A DNA stretch of 64,000 nt from Epiperipatus broadwayi (lineage: Eukaryota > Onychophora > Udeonychophora > Euonychophora > Peripatidae), in contig JAQFVV010006274.1 in the NCBI GenBank assembly GCA_028023455.1, forward strand, positions 2,294,001-2,358,000, in the 5' to 3' direction. The notes under the pieces are model-generated. The model ran no database searches. It was not told where the DNA came from and saw only the letters and a list, made by a program, of their open reading frames with translations. The translations under genes and the position numbers were made by a program. Positions 11,260 through 23,395 of the stretch are shown piece by piece (the stretch's first letter is position 1; every line of letters begins with the position of its first letter).

Positions 11260-13040
11260 GTTCTGTTCTTTCTTTCGAACATCAACTGTGCATGAAAGTG
11301 TACTTGTGCGATATATATATATATGTTGTACATATTTAAATATTCGTGTATATAAATAAATTCACATTTTCTTTAAACTCTGTAGGCAAGTTTCTCATCT
11401 GTAACGAAGCTTTATTTGCAAGTAGTTTGTTTTGATATAAACATATCTGTTTTATTTTGCTATAAACTTAAATTTTTACAACAAAATTAAAACGACAACA
11501 ATCTTTTATGTATATTCATTTTTATTTATTTATTTTTCCATTTACTTTACGCCTTTGCCACTGTTATCTATTTTTGACTATTATACAAAAAGAGAGAGAG
11601 AGAAGAATAATGACGTTTATATTGTATTTAAAATTATGGAAATTGGTTTTAAGTTGTAAAGTAACGCAAACGACGGGCATTATTTGTCCCGAGCTAAACG
11701 AACGCATTGAAGATCTGAGAAGCAGCAGGGGAACTCTTTCTACCTGATACGCTATTCTTTCAAACTCGAAAGACTGGATATAAACAGGCTTCAAAAACAA
11801 GAAGCTTTTGTTTGCTGTTTCTCCTAGCCCAAATCAATAGCCAATTTAATATAGGGTATTTCAACACCTTTTCAGGCCCAACAACTTAGACCAGCGGTTG
11901 CAGGCCCACCCATCTCATTAAGAACGGTTGCCTTAAAGGTAGATAGTATAAACTCACGATAGAAAGACGCAAAGGCGTTCATGTGACATACTGTTTACGT
12001 GGCACTTTTTAATTATACAGTAATTCACGCACATACGATTATTTATTTATACACTTACGCATTTACTCACTCAGTTATAGGCAGAGATTTGACACTGCTA
12101 ATGGAAATCTTTCGTTTCCATAACCCATTTTCCAACTTTCATTTACATTATTACATAGCTTCTTTCATGTTTTGCTACCTATACAGTATTTTTTGTTTAT
12201 TTGTTTTTTTCTTAAGTTTTCCCAATTCTCAACCTCTGCGTGTTATTACAGGTGTACTTCTCTGCCAAGTTTTCTCCATATCTTTTCTAATCTCTATTGG
12301 TCAGAACCTGTTTATTTCCGATCGAAATAAATCCCAGATTACCCCCCTTCGTTTTCTTGTAACAAACAGGTACGCTTCATCATTGTCCTGATAAGACCAA
12401 TTAACCATAATGAAGGTAAGACAGCTTGCAGTGGCTTTACTTGTTAACGGACTTAGCGACCTAAAAGAAACTTTGACAGATCTCGGAATTAACGCAGCCA
12501 GAGACGAGATTTTCTCTTCCACATCACTGATTTTTTATATTTATTTATTTTTAAAAGTTCAAAAATAATAATAATAAAAAGTTTTAATGTAGTCATAGTA
12601 GAGAGCTCTTATATTACTAAACGTTTTTACTCGACATTCACAATTCCTTCAAAAACATCAAAGAAATAATTGAAATGTATTTCACCTCCTTTTTCATTTT
12701 ACTTTTTTTCGGGAGGTTTATTTAGGCTTGAACTTTGAACTTTTGTGCTTCCAATTGAACGAACCTACATTCCTTTAATGCACACAACAGGTAGTGAAAA
12801 GAGACGAAAAGCTTTGGAACTCGATGTAAATAGATTATACGATTTATAACGTTTTTTTTTCCTTCTTTTCTTTTGGACGCTTGAGTTAACTTTAAAATAC
12901 GTATTTGTTATTCGCACAATTTTGCAGCTGGTTAATGCCACGTTAAAACTAATTCTGTAATAATATCTGAACTTAAATACTAGGATTAATTCTGAAATAT
13001 AAAGTTAACGTAATGTCAAATTGTGAATGCAGGTAAGCGT
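11260..13040. promoter_or_regulatory. CpG-retaining segment, candidate promoter/5-prime gene region
   Basis: CpG dinucleotides are clearly more frequent here than in the surrounding 10 kb, for example at 11640-11760 and 12400-12520, and the base composition is less extreme. The window elsewhere is CpG-poor in a way that suggests loss by deamination. The segment contains no recognisable transposon. Two short stretches look exon-like: 11627-11746 (an open frame ending with CPELNERIEDLRSSRG) and 12410-12568. A perfect-looking splice donor (AAG/GTAAGA) follows the ATG at 12410, and another (CAG/GTAAGC) is at 13030. Direction and gene identity cannot be told from the sequence. Confidence 0.35.
12410..12568 (+). 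CDS. Possible small ORF or first-exon start (52 codons)
   Basis: ATG at 12410 opens a 52-codon frame beginning MKVRQLAVALLV. It could be a short protein with a hydrophobic start. Alternatively ATGAAG is a tiny coding first exon, because GTAAGA follows at once and fits a splice donor. I do not recognise the protein. It lies in the CpG-retaining segment, which is the only reason to list it. Chance is quite possible. Confidence 0.15.
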   Translation: MKVRQLAVALLVNGLSDLKETLTDLGINAARDEIFSSTSLIFYIYLFLKVQK

Positions 13041-14985
13041 GTAATCATAAAAAATTAAAATTACATTCATATGAAATAAACCCCTTCCACTCTTCCATCT
13101 TATCTTTTCAAAATAATCCTAAATAAAGGATCCAAGACATGAAAAGTCTTGCTTTATGAAGTGGGACTGTATAAAACCTTTTTAAATGTAAATATACATC
13201 CCGTAAGTGGTTTCTTCTTGGCCCTAATTTATGCAAACAAAATTGTGGAAACTTACTTAATGTAGTTTAGCAAACACGTCTTAAATTAAACTTGTTTAAT
13301 CTCAACAACAAATAAAGTTTTATGTAAAAACCATTCGATATAATTTTTATTTCCCATTTATAATTACTATAATATTATTTTAATATTAAAATTTTTTGAT
13401 GTACTAAATAATTTGAAAAATATAATATTCACTATTGAAAAATATACTATACGGACATTTGTGAATATTTATATGAATGTAATTCATAATTCCGGAATAT
13501 AACTGTAAAATTGTGACACTAAATACCATAGTAATTTTATGTTGAAAATAAAAAGAAAATTGTCATTTCTAACAAATATGTGTGTACGATTTTGCTTAAA
13601 TGATTAATCTGAAATCTAATTGAATCTACAAACATGTTTCAACTGATATGAGCGTGTGTTTGTAAACGCAGTTGATTTTGAATTTCATACATAAAGCGAA
13701 GAACCCATATAACAGATAAAAAAATACATTGGGAAAGTTATTGTAAAAATAAAAAACGATGTGGAGTTAAATAAATATATTGCAAGATTATAAAATAATT
13801 ATTAGTTAGCTAAAATATTTTTTGAATGAATACTATTTCTTGGTCCCAACATTATAATACTTGTTTTTCTCCAAACATTCAATTTTCTGCATTCTATTAA
13901 CCTGAAATAATTATTGTTTCCAATATATTTCTAAATAATTGTTTTTGTCTACTATAAGTTTATTACTTTTTCTGACATTCGACTATACTTCAAAATGAGG
14001 CTCTTTAACTAAGAAAATGTTGTGCAGTAGATTATTTCTGTTTTTTTGCCTTGCTGGAGAGGAGAATATCAGCTATTCAGTTCACACAGCAAATTAACAA
14101 TCCAATTTATTTATCACTTATTTTTTCAACATCATTGAAATGCCAGCCTATATCATTTAGGTTCATGGATAATGGCTTCATCCTGGTCTATTCTGGTGCT
14201 CAAACTGAGCAATAAACTATTTGATTATTGTTTCTAAAAAAAAATTGTAAACGTATTTAATTATTAAACCCTTGATTTAAGTAATATTTACTGCTATACG
14301 TATATGGTATAAATCGTGGCCCTACTGTTTTACCCAGCTTTCTTCCCCCTTTCTCCAGCTGGGTTAAACCCGTGGTCCCTACAAAACCTGCTTCTTGGGT
14401 TAAAACACCTGTGGTCCCTACTTCGCTTTATACCTTTATCGAGGTTATGCCTCAGTAAATATAATAAACATTTTAATTTTGTATTATATATATGTGTGTC
14501 TTATTTTCAAAATATCACATAATGACCACAATATACACAAATGTAGTCTCTCACTTTATTCCTATAGTTTTGACTTTGGATGCTTACATGGTTTAGTCTG
14601 TAAATTAGGTTTTAATGATAGTTCCCTTTTTTATACTGCTATTACAAGATAAAGTCTGATCTTTAAGTAGAGAAATAAATAAACTCTATTAGAAATTTTT
14701 TGTTCCAGTGTGCACCATATATGAAGAATAATTACAGATATATACTTGAAATAAACCTGGGTTAAAAATGAAAAGCACATTTTTTTCTCTTGTAAGTTAT
14801 ATATTTACTAGAGTTAGTGATAAGAAAATCATTCCATTATATTACAGAAATAGAAAATATGTTTGTTAGTAAAATAAGTTTATATAAAAGAAAATATTTT
14901 AATATTTTTTTCATATTTATAATAATCTCTTTACTTTCACCTTCTTTGTTGTGTAAAGCATCCTAGTTCATTATCCTCTCTACCT

Positions 14986-14990
<5 letters not shown>
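13041..14990. other. AT-rich intergenic sequence with a 35-bp tandem duplication
   Basis: No gene is recognised. At 14359-14421 a short duplication is visible: CTGGGTTAAACCCGTGGTCC and TTGGGTTAAAACACCTGTGG, both continuing into TCCCTAC. Confidence 0.45.

Positions 14991-15041
<51 letters not shown>
14990..15041. repeat. (TA)n microsatellite
   Basis: About 50 bp of uninterrupted TA, directly abutting the 3-prime end of RTE copy B. The element probably inserted at or next to it, or its own tail seeded it. Confidence 0.95.
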
Positions 15042-15044
<3 letters not shown>

Positions 15045-18000
15045 CTCAACCATTATCATCCCTTGATCTCTCCAAGTTTATCCATCTTCTTCGATCTTTA
15101 GTCCTTTCCACAACCCCCCACTTTTCTTTTTCATCCTCCTCCCGTGGTCCTTCGGGTTTCCTCTTGGACAGTTTAATCAATGTCCATCTATTATCATTCT
15201 CTAGCAATATGTCCAGCCCAACTCCATTTCCTTTAATTTTTCATAGGTCAGTACACCTTTTGTTGTCTTACCCATACATTGCTTTGTCTCTTCTTGTTCT
15301 CCCAACATACACCTCCAACCTTTGAGTGGTTGAAGTCTCGTATTGCTCTTCTATTAAGGTCCAAGTCCAGATCCATAAGTAGACGTAAAACACATTTGTT
15401 AAAAACCATTCTTTTCAAACACATAGGCTATTTCTTTTACTATCAAGTTATTTCTACCAAAGCACCCAACCAAGTTTAATTCTATATTAATTTCCTCCAT
15501 TATGTTTCCATCGTATTAATAATCTGACGTAGGTATTTGTAACTGCTAACTCTCTAATTCTTCATAATCAATCTTTATTTTCATATTTTGAGCAATCGAT
15601 TAAACATTACTTTAGTCTTTTTAACATTTATCTTTAGTCCTACTTTCTACTTTCATCGCTAACTCCTGCAACACTTCCGCAGCTCTGAGCATTATTTGCA
15701 AAAACAACTACATCATCTGCAAAATCTAAATGACTTAAATACCTCCATTTACTTTCATCCTTTAGTTTCCCATTTTAATCCACAAAATACTTCTTGCAGC
15801 CTGCTGTAAAAGTTTTGGAGATATGGAGTCACCTTGCCTTACACCTTCTCAATGTTGATTTTCCGGTATCATTATGTAATCTAATTGTTGCTGTTGCATT
15901 TTTATAAATATTCTTTAAAATATGACAATATCCTGGATCTATACCTTGATGATCCAATGCTTTAATCACTGAAGAAAGTGTATAGAATCGAATGCCTTCA
16001 TAATCTACAAATCCAAAACATAATGACAACTCATATTCGTTTGTCCTTTCTATGACTTCTCTCAATACTTGGATATGATCTATTGTACTAAAACCACTTT
16101 TAAATCCAGCTTGTTCTCTTGCTTGGTGGAAATCCAAAGTTCTCTGTAGACGAGTTGTAATTATCTTGGTAAAAATTTTATATAAAACTGATAAAAGGCT
16201 GATAGGTCTGTAATTTCTAATATCTTCTTTATCACTTTTTAAATATTAATATTATTATTGCATTCTTCCAATCTTCCAGTACATCTTTATCATTTAGACA
16301 TTTGGTATATAACTTTGCTAAAATTGTTTCTATTTCTTCACCTCCTTCTTTTAATATATCAATTATAATTCCATCATTTCCTGAGCCTTTCCTTTCTTCA
16401 TACATTTAATTGCATGTCTCACTTCTTCATTTAAAATTCTGGGCAATTCAGAAGATGTAATAGTATAGGAGTACTTGTTCTTTATTACTATATAATTCTT
16501 GATAAAATCTTCTACCAATTTCATGATGTCATTCTCTTTTAGTAATAATTCCATCTTTTTTTTATTGCAGATATAAATTTCCTACCAATACCAAAATGTT
16601 GTTTAACATTCTTGAGACTTTTATTTTCATCTACAGCTTTCCTTGCTATTTCACAGTTATACTTTCTTATATCATTTTCAACTTTTCTGTACCATTTTAC
16701 AAAATTCGAGATATTCAATTCTTTTTAATACATCTTTTTGTATATCTTCATATTCCTTCTTTTCTTCATAAATTCTCTAGTCTAGTAGAAATTTTATTAA
16801 TCAATTGCTGCTTTTTCACCAGCTATCTTTGTTGCAGTTTTTAAAGTGTATCAGTTATTTTCATATTAATTTCATTCAAATCTGAATCATGTTCAAAATC
16901 TCCTAACACTTGAAACCTATTTGTAAGTTCTAATTTGAATTCATTAGAATGTTTCTGAAGATTAGGAATATCAACTGTAAATATTGTTTTTCTCAATAAT
17001 TTTGTCACTCTAGTTTTACATTAACACGTAACTTACACCTACTAATCGATGATCACTTCCTGTGTTAAATTTATTAAGAACATTACAATCTTGAAATATG
17101 TATTTCCTGTTAGTCAAAATATAATCCAATTCTGCTGTACCTTCATTTGGATGCTTTCATGTCCATTTCCTTTTAACATTTTTCTCAAAAAATGAATTCA
17201 TAATATAAAGTTTTTCTTTTTCTGCAAACTCCACAAGTCTATGTCCTCTCTCATTTCTATTACATAACAAATTACCTACAGATTTCATCTTTCATTTGTC
17301 TAACAATTCTACTAAGTCTCCCATACAATTTTAAAATGTTGTTTACTCTGATCAAAAGCCTTTTGTACTCCATATAAAAATCTTCTACTACTTCATCACT
17401 ATAGAACTTGTTGGGGCATAAACTGAATTATCTGCATTTGGTATCTGCTATTAAGTTGTATAACTAATCTTGCAACTCTCCGATACACCTAATCTCACAA
17501 TATTGTTCTTCCACTTTTTATTTATAATTTACTCACTTGTATTTAATATGTGTGCCTTTATAATAGAATATATGTCCACTTTTTAAATCAATTGTTTCTT
17601 CACTTTTCTTCTAACTTCAAATCAATAATGTCCCATTTAATATAAGAAATTCTTCTAATTTTGAATCTTCCTTCTTGAAAGTGATCTAGTTGTAAGTACC
17701 TAATAAAATGTCATCAAATGAGTGGGTTCAATCAGGATTCTTAACCCTCGCCTTCAGCCACCAAATGTGTTGGTTGGTGATTTACAGCTCCTGGGAATAA
17801 GGGATGTTTATTTTTGTCTGTATAATTGTATATATGTATTGGAAAAATATTTATCATTTACAAAACATTCATTCTGTCTTATCAGGCATGAGAAGAAAGA
17901 CATGGTGTTTCTCGATCTTAAACTCAGAGGTAAAAAGGATAAACTCACCACTGGATAATGCATGTTGGTGAGCAGCCCATCCATGTTCGTATACTATATG

Positions 18001-18142
18001 AATAATCACATAGTAATGACAGCTGCAACAACAAGAACATATGGAGTGGACATTAGGAATTTGCCCTGCTCGGTTCCTTTAAGGCCTCCAAGAGGAATCA
18101 AAGGGTCTCCTTTTAGTTAATAGCAAACTCCTTTCTGCAGCC
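15045..18142 (-). mobile_element. RTE-type non-LTR retrotransposon, near full length, copy B
   Basis: It aligns from end to end with copy A (4015-7282): the 3-prime end CAACCATTATCATC near 15045, the C-terminal region at 15045-15600, the RT catalytic box FADDVVVFA on the minus strand at about 15726-15700, the REQAGFKSGF and box-A region at 16137-15829, the GKA linker near 16380, the endonuclease SDH box near 17050, and the conserved 5-prime region at 17765-18142. It has many single-base deletions and the GDFNA box near 17320 is damaged, so it is more decayed than copy A. No clear target duplication is visible because the 3-prime side is a TA run. Confidence 0.9.
15829..16137 (-). pseudogene. 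RTE reverse transcriptase fragment (copy B)
   Basis: A 102-codon open piece beginning MDFHQAREQAGFKSGF, with SLCFGFVDYEGI at the first catalytic motif and DHQGIDPGYCHILKN downstream. It is the same region as 4900-5201 in copy A. The catalytic Asp box lies 100 bp further on in another frame. Confidence 0.85.
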
Positions 18143-18892
18143 ATATGCACTGGATTATTTTATATATATATGTATGTATATATATATATATATTAACATT
18201 TTTTAAACTGACCTAATAACTCATAAATTCATGGATATCATATACATTAAATGTCTCATATCAAATAAGTATTACATTATTATAGTTAACTTTCAGCTGA
18301 TTCTAATTAAGACATCATCAGTAGTTTAATAAATAAATAAAACATATGAATATGTATAATTTATAATGATATTATATAATTATAATTTTATAAAGCTCAA
18401 TGAATATTATACTACAAATTGGTGGTCAATTAGTTTTTTATGTTATTAATTAATACATATAACTTTTCATATTTATTATTATTATTTCTTTTCCAATGCA
18501 ATGATGTACTCTTTCAAACTAAATTCATTACCAATATACAATTTTGTTTGTTGAAATAAATGCATATTTTTTTACGTATAATCACTATCTTTATTTTTAT
18601 TTAGCAGTCTGTTAGTGCTAGTTAACACTCAGTATATTACAATAAAATTATTTTTTAAAAAATATACATTCTTTTTTAATACATGTGTGTCAATCTCTAT
18701 GCCAAACCACATGATATGTATTTATATTGTTTGTTATTCATTCTGCTATTTAAAGTCCACAATTTTTTGAATACTTATTTTTTAAAAAATGAAACTAATA
18801 ATAAAAATAAAACAAAATCAATTTGTTTTGTTCCACTTTGTTTCACATATCAAGAAACCTTAATTAAAGAAAATATTCACAAGTAATTCAAT
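18143..18892. other. AT-rich intergenic sequence with short TA runs
   Basis: TA-rich patch at 18160-18195, otherwise featureless. An open frame at 18683-18886 looks like chance. Confidence 0.5.
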
Positions 18893-19005
18893 TTCCATAA
18901 TAAATATTTCTGTAGTGTTGTTTTCACTATACCATTATTACATAGGATAGAAACTGATTTTTATTCACTTTTAACACCTTGTGGAAGGATATAATCATAA
19001 ACATA

Positions 19006-19062
19006 TGACTAAACATTTTATGCTGAACCAGCACTCATCTGTTGGCCAGTTGGCCCAGACCA
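19006..19062 (-). ncRNA. Inactive hammerhead relic in PLE pseudo-LTR unit 1
   Basis: On the minus strand stem II (TGCTG-GTT-CAGCA) is perfect, but the core reads CAGATGA, GAAA has become AAAA, and a short insertion repeats the stem I strand (GGCCAACTGGCCAAC). These changes remove activity. Confidence 0.5.
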
Positions 19063-19345
19063 CAATCTCTTACCCATATCTTTATCAATATTTGGCATAT
19101 ATACAACAAATTCCCACAGTTTTATTGATATATGTCAAATGTGCAATCCTCACAACTATGATACATATTACTTAATGAAAGTATTTTAATAATTTTTATT
19201 AGTCATTCATCAAATGAGATTATCCAATAATGAATATTTCTGTAGTGTAATTTTCACTACACCACTCTCATGCAAGGTAGGGATGGGTTTTTATCTGCTT
19301 TTAAAACTTCATAAACATATAATCAAAGATGTGAAAAACATCTAT

Positions 19346-19403
19346 GATCCCCAAGGTGCAGCATATTTCATGTTGAACCAGCACTCTTCAGTTGGCACAG
19401 ACC
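19346..19403 (-). ncRNA. Hammerhead-like motif in PLE pseudo-LTR unit 2
   Basis: Minus strand: outer stem I GGTC, loop, CCAA, core CTGAAGA (position 7 is not conserved in hammerheads, so this core is acceptable), stem II TGCTG-GTT-CAACA with one mismatch, GAAA, an enlarged stem III region, TTGG and GATC closing stem I. The base before the cleavage-site C is C rather than U, so it is probably inactive. The sense orientation relative to the RT and the position in a tandem pseudo-LTR match the known hammerheads of Penelope-like elements. Confidence 0.55.
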
Positions 19404-19489
19404 ATAATCTCTTACACATAACTTTATTAATGTTCAGTATACATATATCAAATTACTATAGTTTTACTGAAAGGAAATGTAAATGTTAC

Positions 19490-19775
19490 AACATTCAACA
19501 ATAAAACAGGTTTTTCACAGAGGCAAAACTTTTCATACAATAACCACTCAGTACAAGCCAGAGCAATCAATGGATATAGAAAGATTTGTACATAACCCCC
19601 CTCCCCCAGAGTAATCAAGGTATGCACAAACCTTCTTGTATCCATTGATTTATCTGGCTTGCATTTAATGGCACTACTGTATGGAGAGTTTTGCATCTGT
19701 AAAAAACAGCTTGTGTAAGCATAAAGTCTTGTGATTAAGTGATGTTTGATGGTTTAACAAAACAGGTTATGGCAA
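19490..19775. repeat. Foldback family B, copy 3 (shortened)
   Basis: Left arm CAGTACAAGCCAGAGCAATC..TGGATA.AGAAAG (19548-19585) pairs with CTTCTTGTATCCA..GATTTATCTGGCTTGCATTTAATGG (19632-19670). The right arm continues outward through a TACTGTATGGAGAG block to CTTGTGTAAGCATAAAGTCT and GATGGTTTAACA (to 19759). Homologous arms are at 28488-28935 and 47680-48330. The hammerhead-like centre found in the other two copies is missing here, replaced by a C-rich loop. Confidence 0.7.
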
Positions 19776-19979
19776 TAAAAGAAAGATTTATTGATGCTAA
19801 GTACTTTCAGTACATCCAAGTATCATAATCATAGCAGAATAAAAAAAAGTGAAAAATTGTGATCCATAACTGATGTCAAGGAGATCAAACTGAATAAATA
19901 CTGGAAAAAATTGCATCAATGAGAAGGGAGGGAATATAGATGCCATTTCTTAGAGAGTGTGGTTTTTGATTTTTTTTTT

Positions 19980-20262
19980 TATTAATGGCTTTGGCATTCC
20001 TGATGATTGATAAAACTTCTCTAATCTTTCTCTTTTTATTATCATGCTCTGAATGCATAACCTTGGCTGTGGAAAGATCAAAGCAATGGCCAGAAATTAG
20101 CTCATAGTTTAAGAAGAGAGGAGGGTAGTCAGTGCTTTTCTTAATGCATTTATATGTTGAGTGAGTCTCATAGCCAAGTTGGCATGAGTTTCTCTGTAAT
20201 ATGCCTTCAAAAAGGGGGAGTTAAAGTAGTTAATCTTATAAACAATTTGATGAGAAGCCTCT
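19980..20262 (-). pseudogene. GIY-YIG endonuclease domain of Penelope-like element 1
   Basis: On the minus strand, in order: QIVYKINYFN, then YRETHANLAMRLTQHINA, a PPLF..YEL segment, GHCFDLSTAKVMHSE, and NKKRKIREVLSI. This matches the PLE endonuclease: V-Y-K-I-N-C-x-N-C (cysteines lost), the Y-x-G-E-T strand, an Arg/His helix, GHxFDLSTAKV, and RKIREALxI carrying the catalytic glutamate (here E in REV). The domain nicks DNA. The cysteine loss and stop codons show decay. Confidence 0.8.
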
Positions 20263-20356
20263 TTGGGGATATTGTCTTTAGAGTTGTTTAATGAGTTGTT
20301 GTGTGAAGAAGGTGATCAGAAAGAAATATTTATCAAAACATGTTTTTTTAACTTAT

Positions 20357-21300
20357 TCATAACCTTTGAAATATAGAGATGATTAGACTATTTTTTGTCA
20401 TTGGTGGAACAAGTGTGGGGTGAGAAAGTTTATAATAAAAGTTAAGGATAGTAGTGTGAATGTGTTTGAGATTGTATCTGATATTGACATGGTTGCTGGT
20501 GAATACTTTGATGTTTTGTTTCTGATCAGCCTCAAATTTGCAGAGTTTAAGGTTTCTATGTAGGGGGTTTTTTAGGCCTGAAAATTTATGAGCATGTGGA
20601 GTGTTAGACTTTGGGTGTGTAGTCTCTCTGATGCTGAATGGTTTTAAAACCATTTATTCTGTAGCCCAGAAAGTTGATCTGTCTTATAATATCCAAATCA
20701 ATAAACTTTAAATTATGATGATGGTCATTTTCATGCTCGATAGTACACAAGAGAGAGAGATTTAAAATGTTAACTCTGAATGTAGTTGGTGAATAGTATC
20801 TTCACTAACACTTATGAATGTTTTGTCAATATATCTAAAATATAAGCATGTGTTAGGATGACATGCAACTCTAGGAATGATCAGGTGTTCAAACTTGGAA
20901 AGATAGAGGATACACATTATTCTACTAAAAGGAAGTCCTATAGGCAGCTGTGGTTCATTTTAAAGGTTTTGTGACTGATAGATATGATGATTTCATCACT
21001 GATTCAATTCTAGGTTTCAATAATAAAGTTAGTTTTGTGAATATTTCACTTGCTGTAAAAATATTTCAGTGATGTTAATAGATTGAGTACAAGAATCAGA
21101 GACAGTATTGCTCTTTAACATCTAGAGAGGTAATTTTGCAGTTATGGTCAATTGAAATGTTATGGATTTTTTAAATGAAGTCAGATGAAGATTTCAAGTT
21201 GTAGATGCCAAATCCAAGGTTGTTAATTAGCCATGAAGTAATGAACTTAGTGGTGTGTTAATGTTAGGATCTGCTGAAATAGATGAGAAGATGATGTGAA
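20357..21300 (-). pseudogene. Reverse transcriptase of Penelope-like element 1
   Basis: Minus-strand pieces in order: KFITSWLINNLGFG and SLDV near 21240-21130, PQLPIGLPFSRIMCILYLSK (MGSPLSP-like box) and CLYFRYIDKTF (catalytic YxDD box; the second Asp is now Lys) at about 20960-20815, then a 98-codon open thumb/linker region at 20653-20357. The piece LGFG followed by the S-x-D-V strand aligns with the PLE at 35290-37600. The Asp-to-Lys change alone would kill the enzyme. Confidence 0.8.
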
Positions 21301-21889
21301 CGATTATCCTTATGTAATTTAATGTTAGAAAAAATTCAAGGGATGACAGTGTCTGAAGGATATATTCTAAAGCAACCATGGCCAGAAAGTGTTCTTGATA
21401 TGGAGTTTTCTTAAAAATAAAAGCCATACAATGATTTTTTCTTGCCTTCAGGTTATAATTTTGAATCTAAGAGAAATGAAGCACAGTTAGTTGGTGACTG
21501 ATTTTGCAGTCAAACTCTTTGTGGTTTAATATAACCAGTCTGTGACCTTTGGTGAGGCAGATCAGATTTTTCTGGATAATAAACTGTCTAGTGTAATGGA
21601 TATTATGATGTTATTAGTTATTATAATTTTGAGAGAGGTGTTTTAGAACATTTAATGCCTTTTCAATTAATGTATCTTTTTTGGGGTTGGTTTCAATAAT
21701 GATGTGTCAAATATGCAACCCTCACAACTTTGCATAAACGACTTAATGAAAATATATCAATAATTTGTATTAGTCATTTATTAAACTAGAAGATATAAAA
21801 GAATTTTAAAAAAATTACATTTGGTGGATGTGGCAAAAAAGTTTTTCTGGAGTGATATTGAAAAAAGATGCTATAGCTTAAAAAGACAA

Positions 21890-22210
21890 ATCTTTTAGTG
21901 CAAAGCTTTTTAAACTATGAGTTATAATACTATATGGGATCATGTATCTTAATGTGGACCACAAAAAATTGATTAATATAAAACATTTCTAATTATGCAA
22001 TGAAAAAAAAATTCATATCAAATGTATCATGAATCTGAAATGTATCTGGCAATACTTGACCATGTTACGTGGCATGACTATACTGCATTCTTGGTTCTGA
22101 ATACAGAACATATGCACTACACACGTTATCATGCCATAAAATGCCATTGAACACTGTCTAAAACACTGGATCTTAGATTCAAGATCATTCATTGTCTATT
22201 ATAAATTGTA
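21890..22210 (+). mobile_element. Terminal fragment of a decayed hAT-like DNA transposon
   Basis: The sequence TAGTGCAAAGCTTTTTAAAC then TATGAGTTATAATAC..ATGGGATCATGTA..AATGTGGACCACAAAAAATT resembles the common hAT terminal region (CAGTGG..TTTAAACTGTGGGTCGCGACCC..GGGGTCGCG..AATGTAGGTCGC) after loss of its CpGs to TG/CA. This is a family-level resemblance from memory. No transposase frame can be shown downstream, and the other end was not found. Confidence 0.45.
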
Positions 22211-23300
22211 GTGCTTTTACTGTATATACAAAGCTTTCTTTTATTACAAAAACATAATTTAATTATGAAAAATAAAGACTTTTTAATATTTTTCTTCTGT
22301 CATTCCTCAACACATAAGTGCAAATGTCAGTTTTTAAATTAAGCACAAACAAAAAACTAAAACTAGTATTTAATTGAAAAATTATTGATATATTTTAGGA
22401 TAAAAACATTTTTTAGTTAGGAAGAAATGGATGAATTTAGAAAAAATAAAATTACTGATGCCAATGTAGCAAAGTCTTCACTACTAGGTTATATTATACA
22501 TTATATACATTGACAAGTAAAAGAAAATATGTTGAATCATTTTTATGATATGAATTTATTTCTGATAAATATGATGGTAGGCAAAAATCTTTTGCTTAAT
22601 TTGTAATAAAGTTTTGGCTGTGGTGAGCATGAAAACAGCCAAAGTAACATGATATCTTATTCCAAGTATGAATCATACTTTAGTAAAACAAAGAAATATT
22701 TTAAGTGGCTTTTGAAATATTCAAATAAAGAATAACAATCTTTTGTTGACAATAACAAATTTCTGCGAAATTTGTTATTATCACCATAAGTATTTTCTTC
22801 TATCCAACAAAACTTTTTATTTAATTGCAAAATTTTCTCCAAATTACTGGAGGTTAATAAAATGCAAAAGTATTTCAAGGGAAAAATTATAGCGATGAAA
22901 TTCATAAAAATTCCTTTATTAAATGATACTGTTTTCAGAATCTTATTGCCAACTTTAATTAACCAATTTTCAGGTGTGTGGTATTATTAATTTTTCAGAT
23001 ATTTTTCACTCTCTTCTAGTTATCTATAATACTGTTTTTCCAGAGGTTGTCTTTGTTTATTTGATGATAGAAATTGAAACTAAAGTATCTGAAGACATTA
23101 ATATTCCACAGAGAAAATACTACAAAAATTCTGTGAAAGAGCAGTGGAATACTTGTAAGCACTTCTTATTGTTGTTAGCAATGAACAAAAAAACTGTATA
23201 TTTCCATAATTTATTTACATATTTATGATTATTTTTACAAAATGTTTGTATCATAAAGAGGGAACAAATCTTCAGTCATGCACTTTTATGAATTTACATG
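22211..23300. other. AT-rich sequence, no gene shown
   Basis: Open frames at 22657-22905 (minus) and 22974-23228 (plus) have no recognisable domain. A short inverted repeat (ACAATAACAAATTTC pairing with GAAATTTGTTATTA) lies at 22749-22781. Part of this interval could be decayed hAT sequence, but I see no transposase motif. Confidence 0.4.
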
Positions 23301-23309
23301 CACTCACCA

Positions 23310-23395
23310 GTGAGGATCTGTTTGAATAGCATAAGTGCACACTTATGCTTAGAGCTTAAACCGCATGACCAGAGGTTTGTTTCTTCTTTATAATA
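23310..23395 (+). repeat. Possible tRNA-like SINE relic
   Basis: A hairpin GCATAAGTG/CACTTATGC at about 23327-23348 is followed by CATGACCAGAGGTTTGTTTC, whose GGTTTGTTTC is a poor B box. Weak evidence. Confidence 0.2.

Larger units (their letters stand above)
18893..19475 (-). repeat. Tandem pseudo-LTR units of Penelope-like element 1
   Basis: Unit 1 (18893-19213) and unit 2 (19220-19475) share in order: AATATTTCTGTAGTGT, TTTTCACTA.ACCA, a GGTAG/GGATAGAAACTG-like block, CATAAACATAT, TGAACCAGCACTC.TC and CACAATCTCTTAC/CATAATCTCTTAC. Each includes a hammerhead-like site on the minus strand, the coding strand of the PLE. The part around TGAACCAGCACTCATC is also shared with the arms of foldback A. 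Confidence 0.75.
18893..21795 (-). mobile_element. Penelope-like element 1 with tandem pseudo-LTRs
   Basis: Read on the minus strand, a terminal-repeat piece (21795-21705) is followed by decayed RT (about 21300-20360), GIY-YIG endonuclease (20262-19980), and two tandem copies of a unit of about 320 bp (19475-18893). The repeat unit includes TCACAACT..ACTTAATGAAA and ATTAGTCATT blocks found at 19135-19225 and again at 21710-21780. RT plus GIY-YIG bounded by partial tandem repeats is the known architecture of Penelope-like retroelements with pseudo-LTRs. A foldback B copy (19490-19775) separates the repeats from the coding part. The element is inactive. Confidence 0.8.

Noticed and set aside
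14990-15041. CRISPR-like or other regular spacer array
   Set aside because: All arrays in the window are simple microsatellites without unique spacers; nothing prokaryotic is present.
19980-20040. CTGATGATTGATAAAAC as another hammerhead core
   Set aside because: No GAAA follows at stem II distance and no stem I pairing; it is part of the PLE coding strand.
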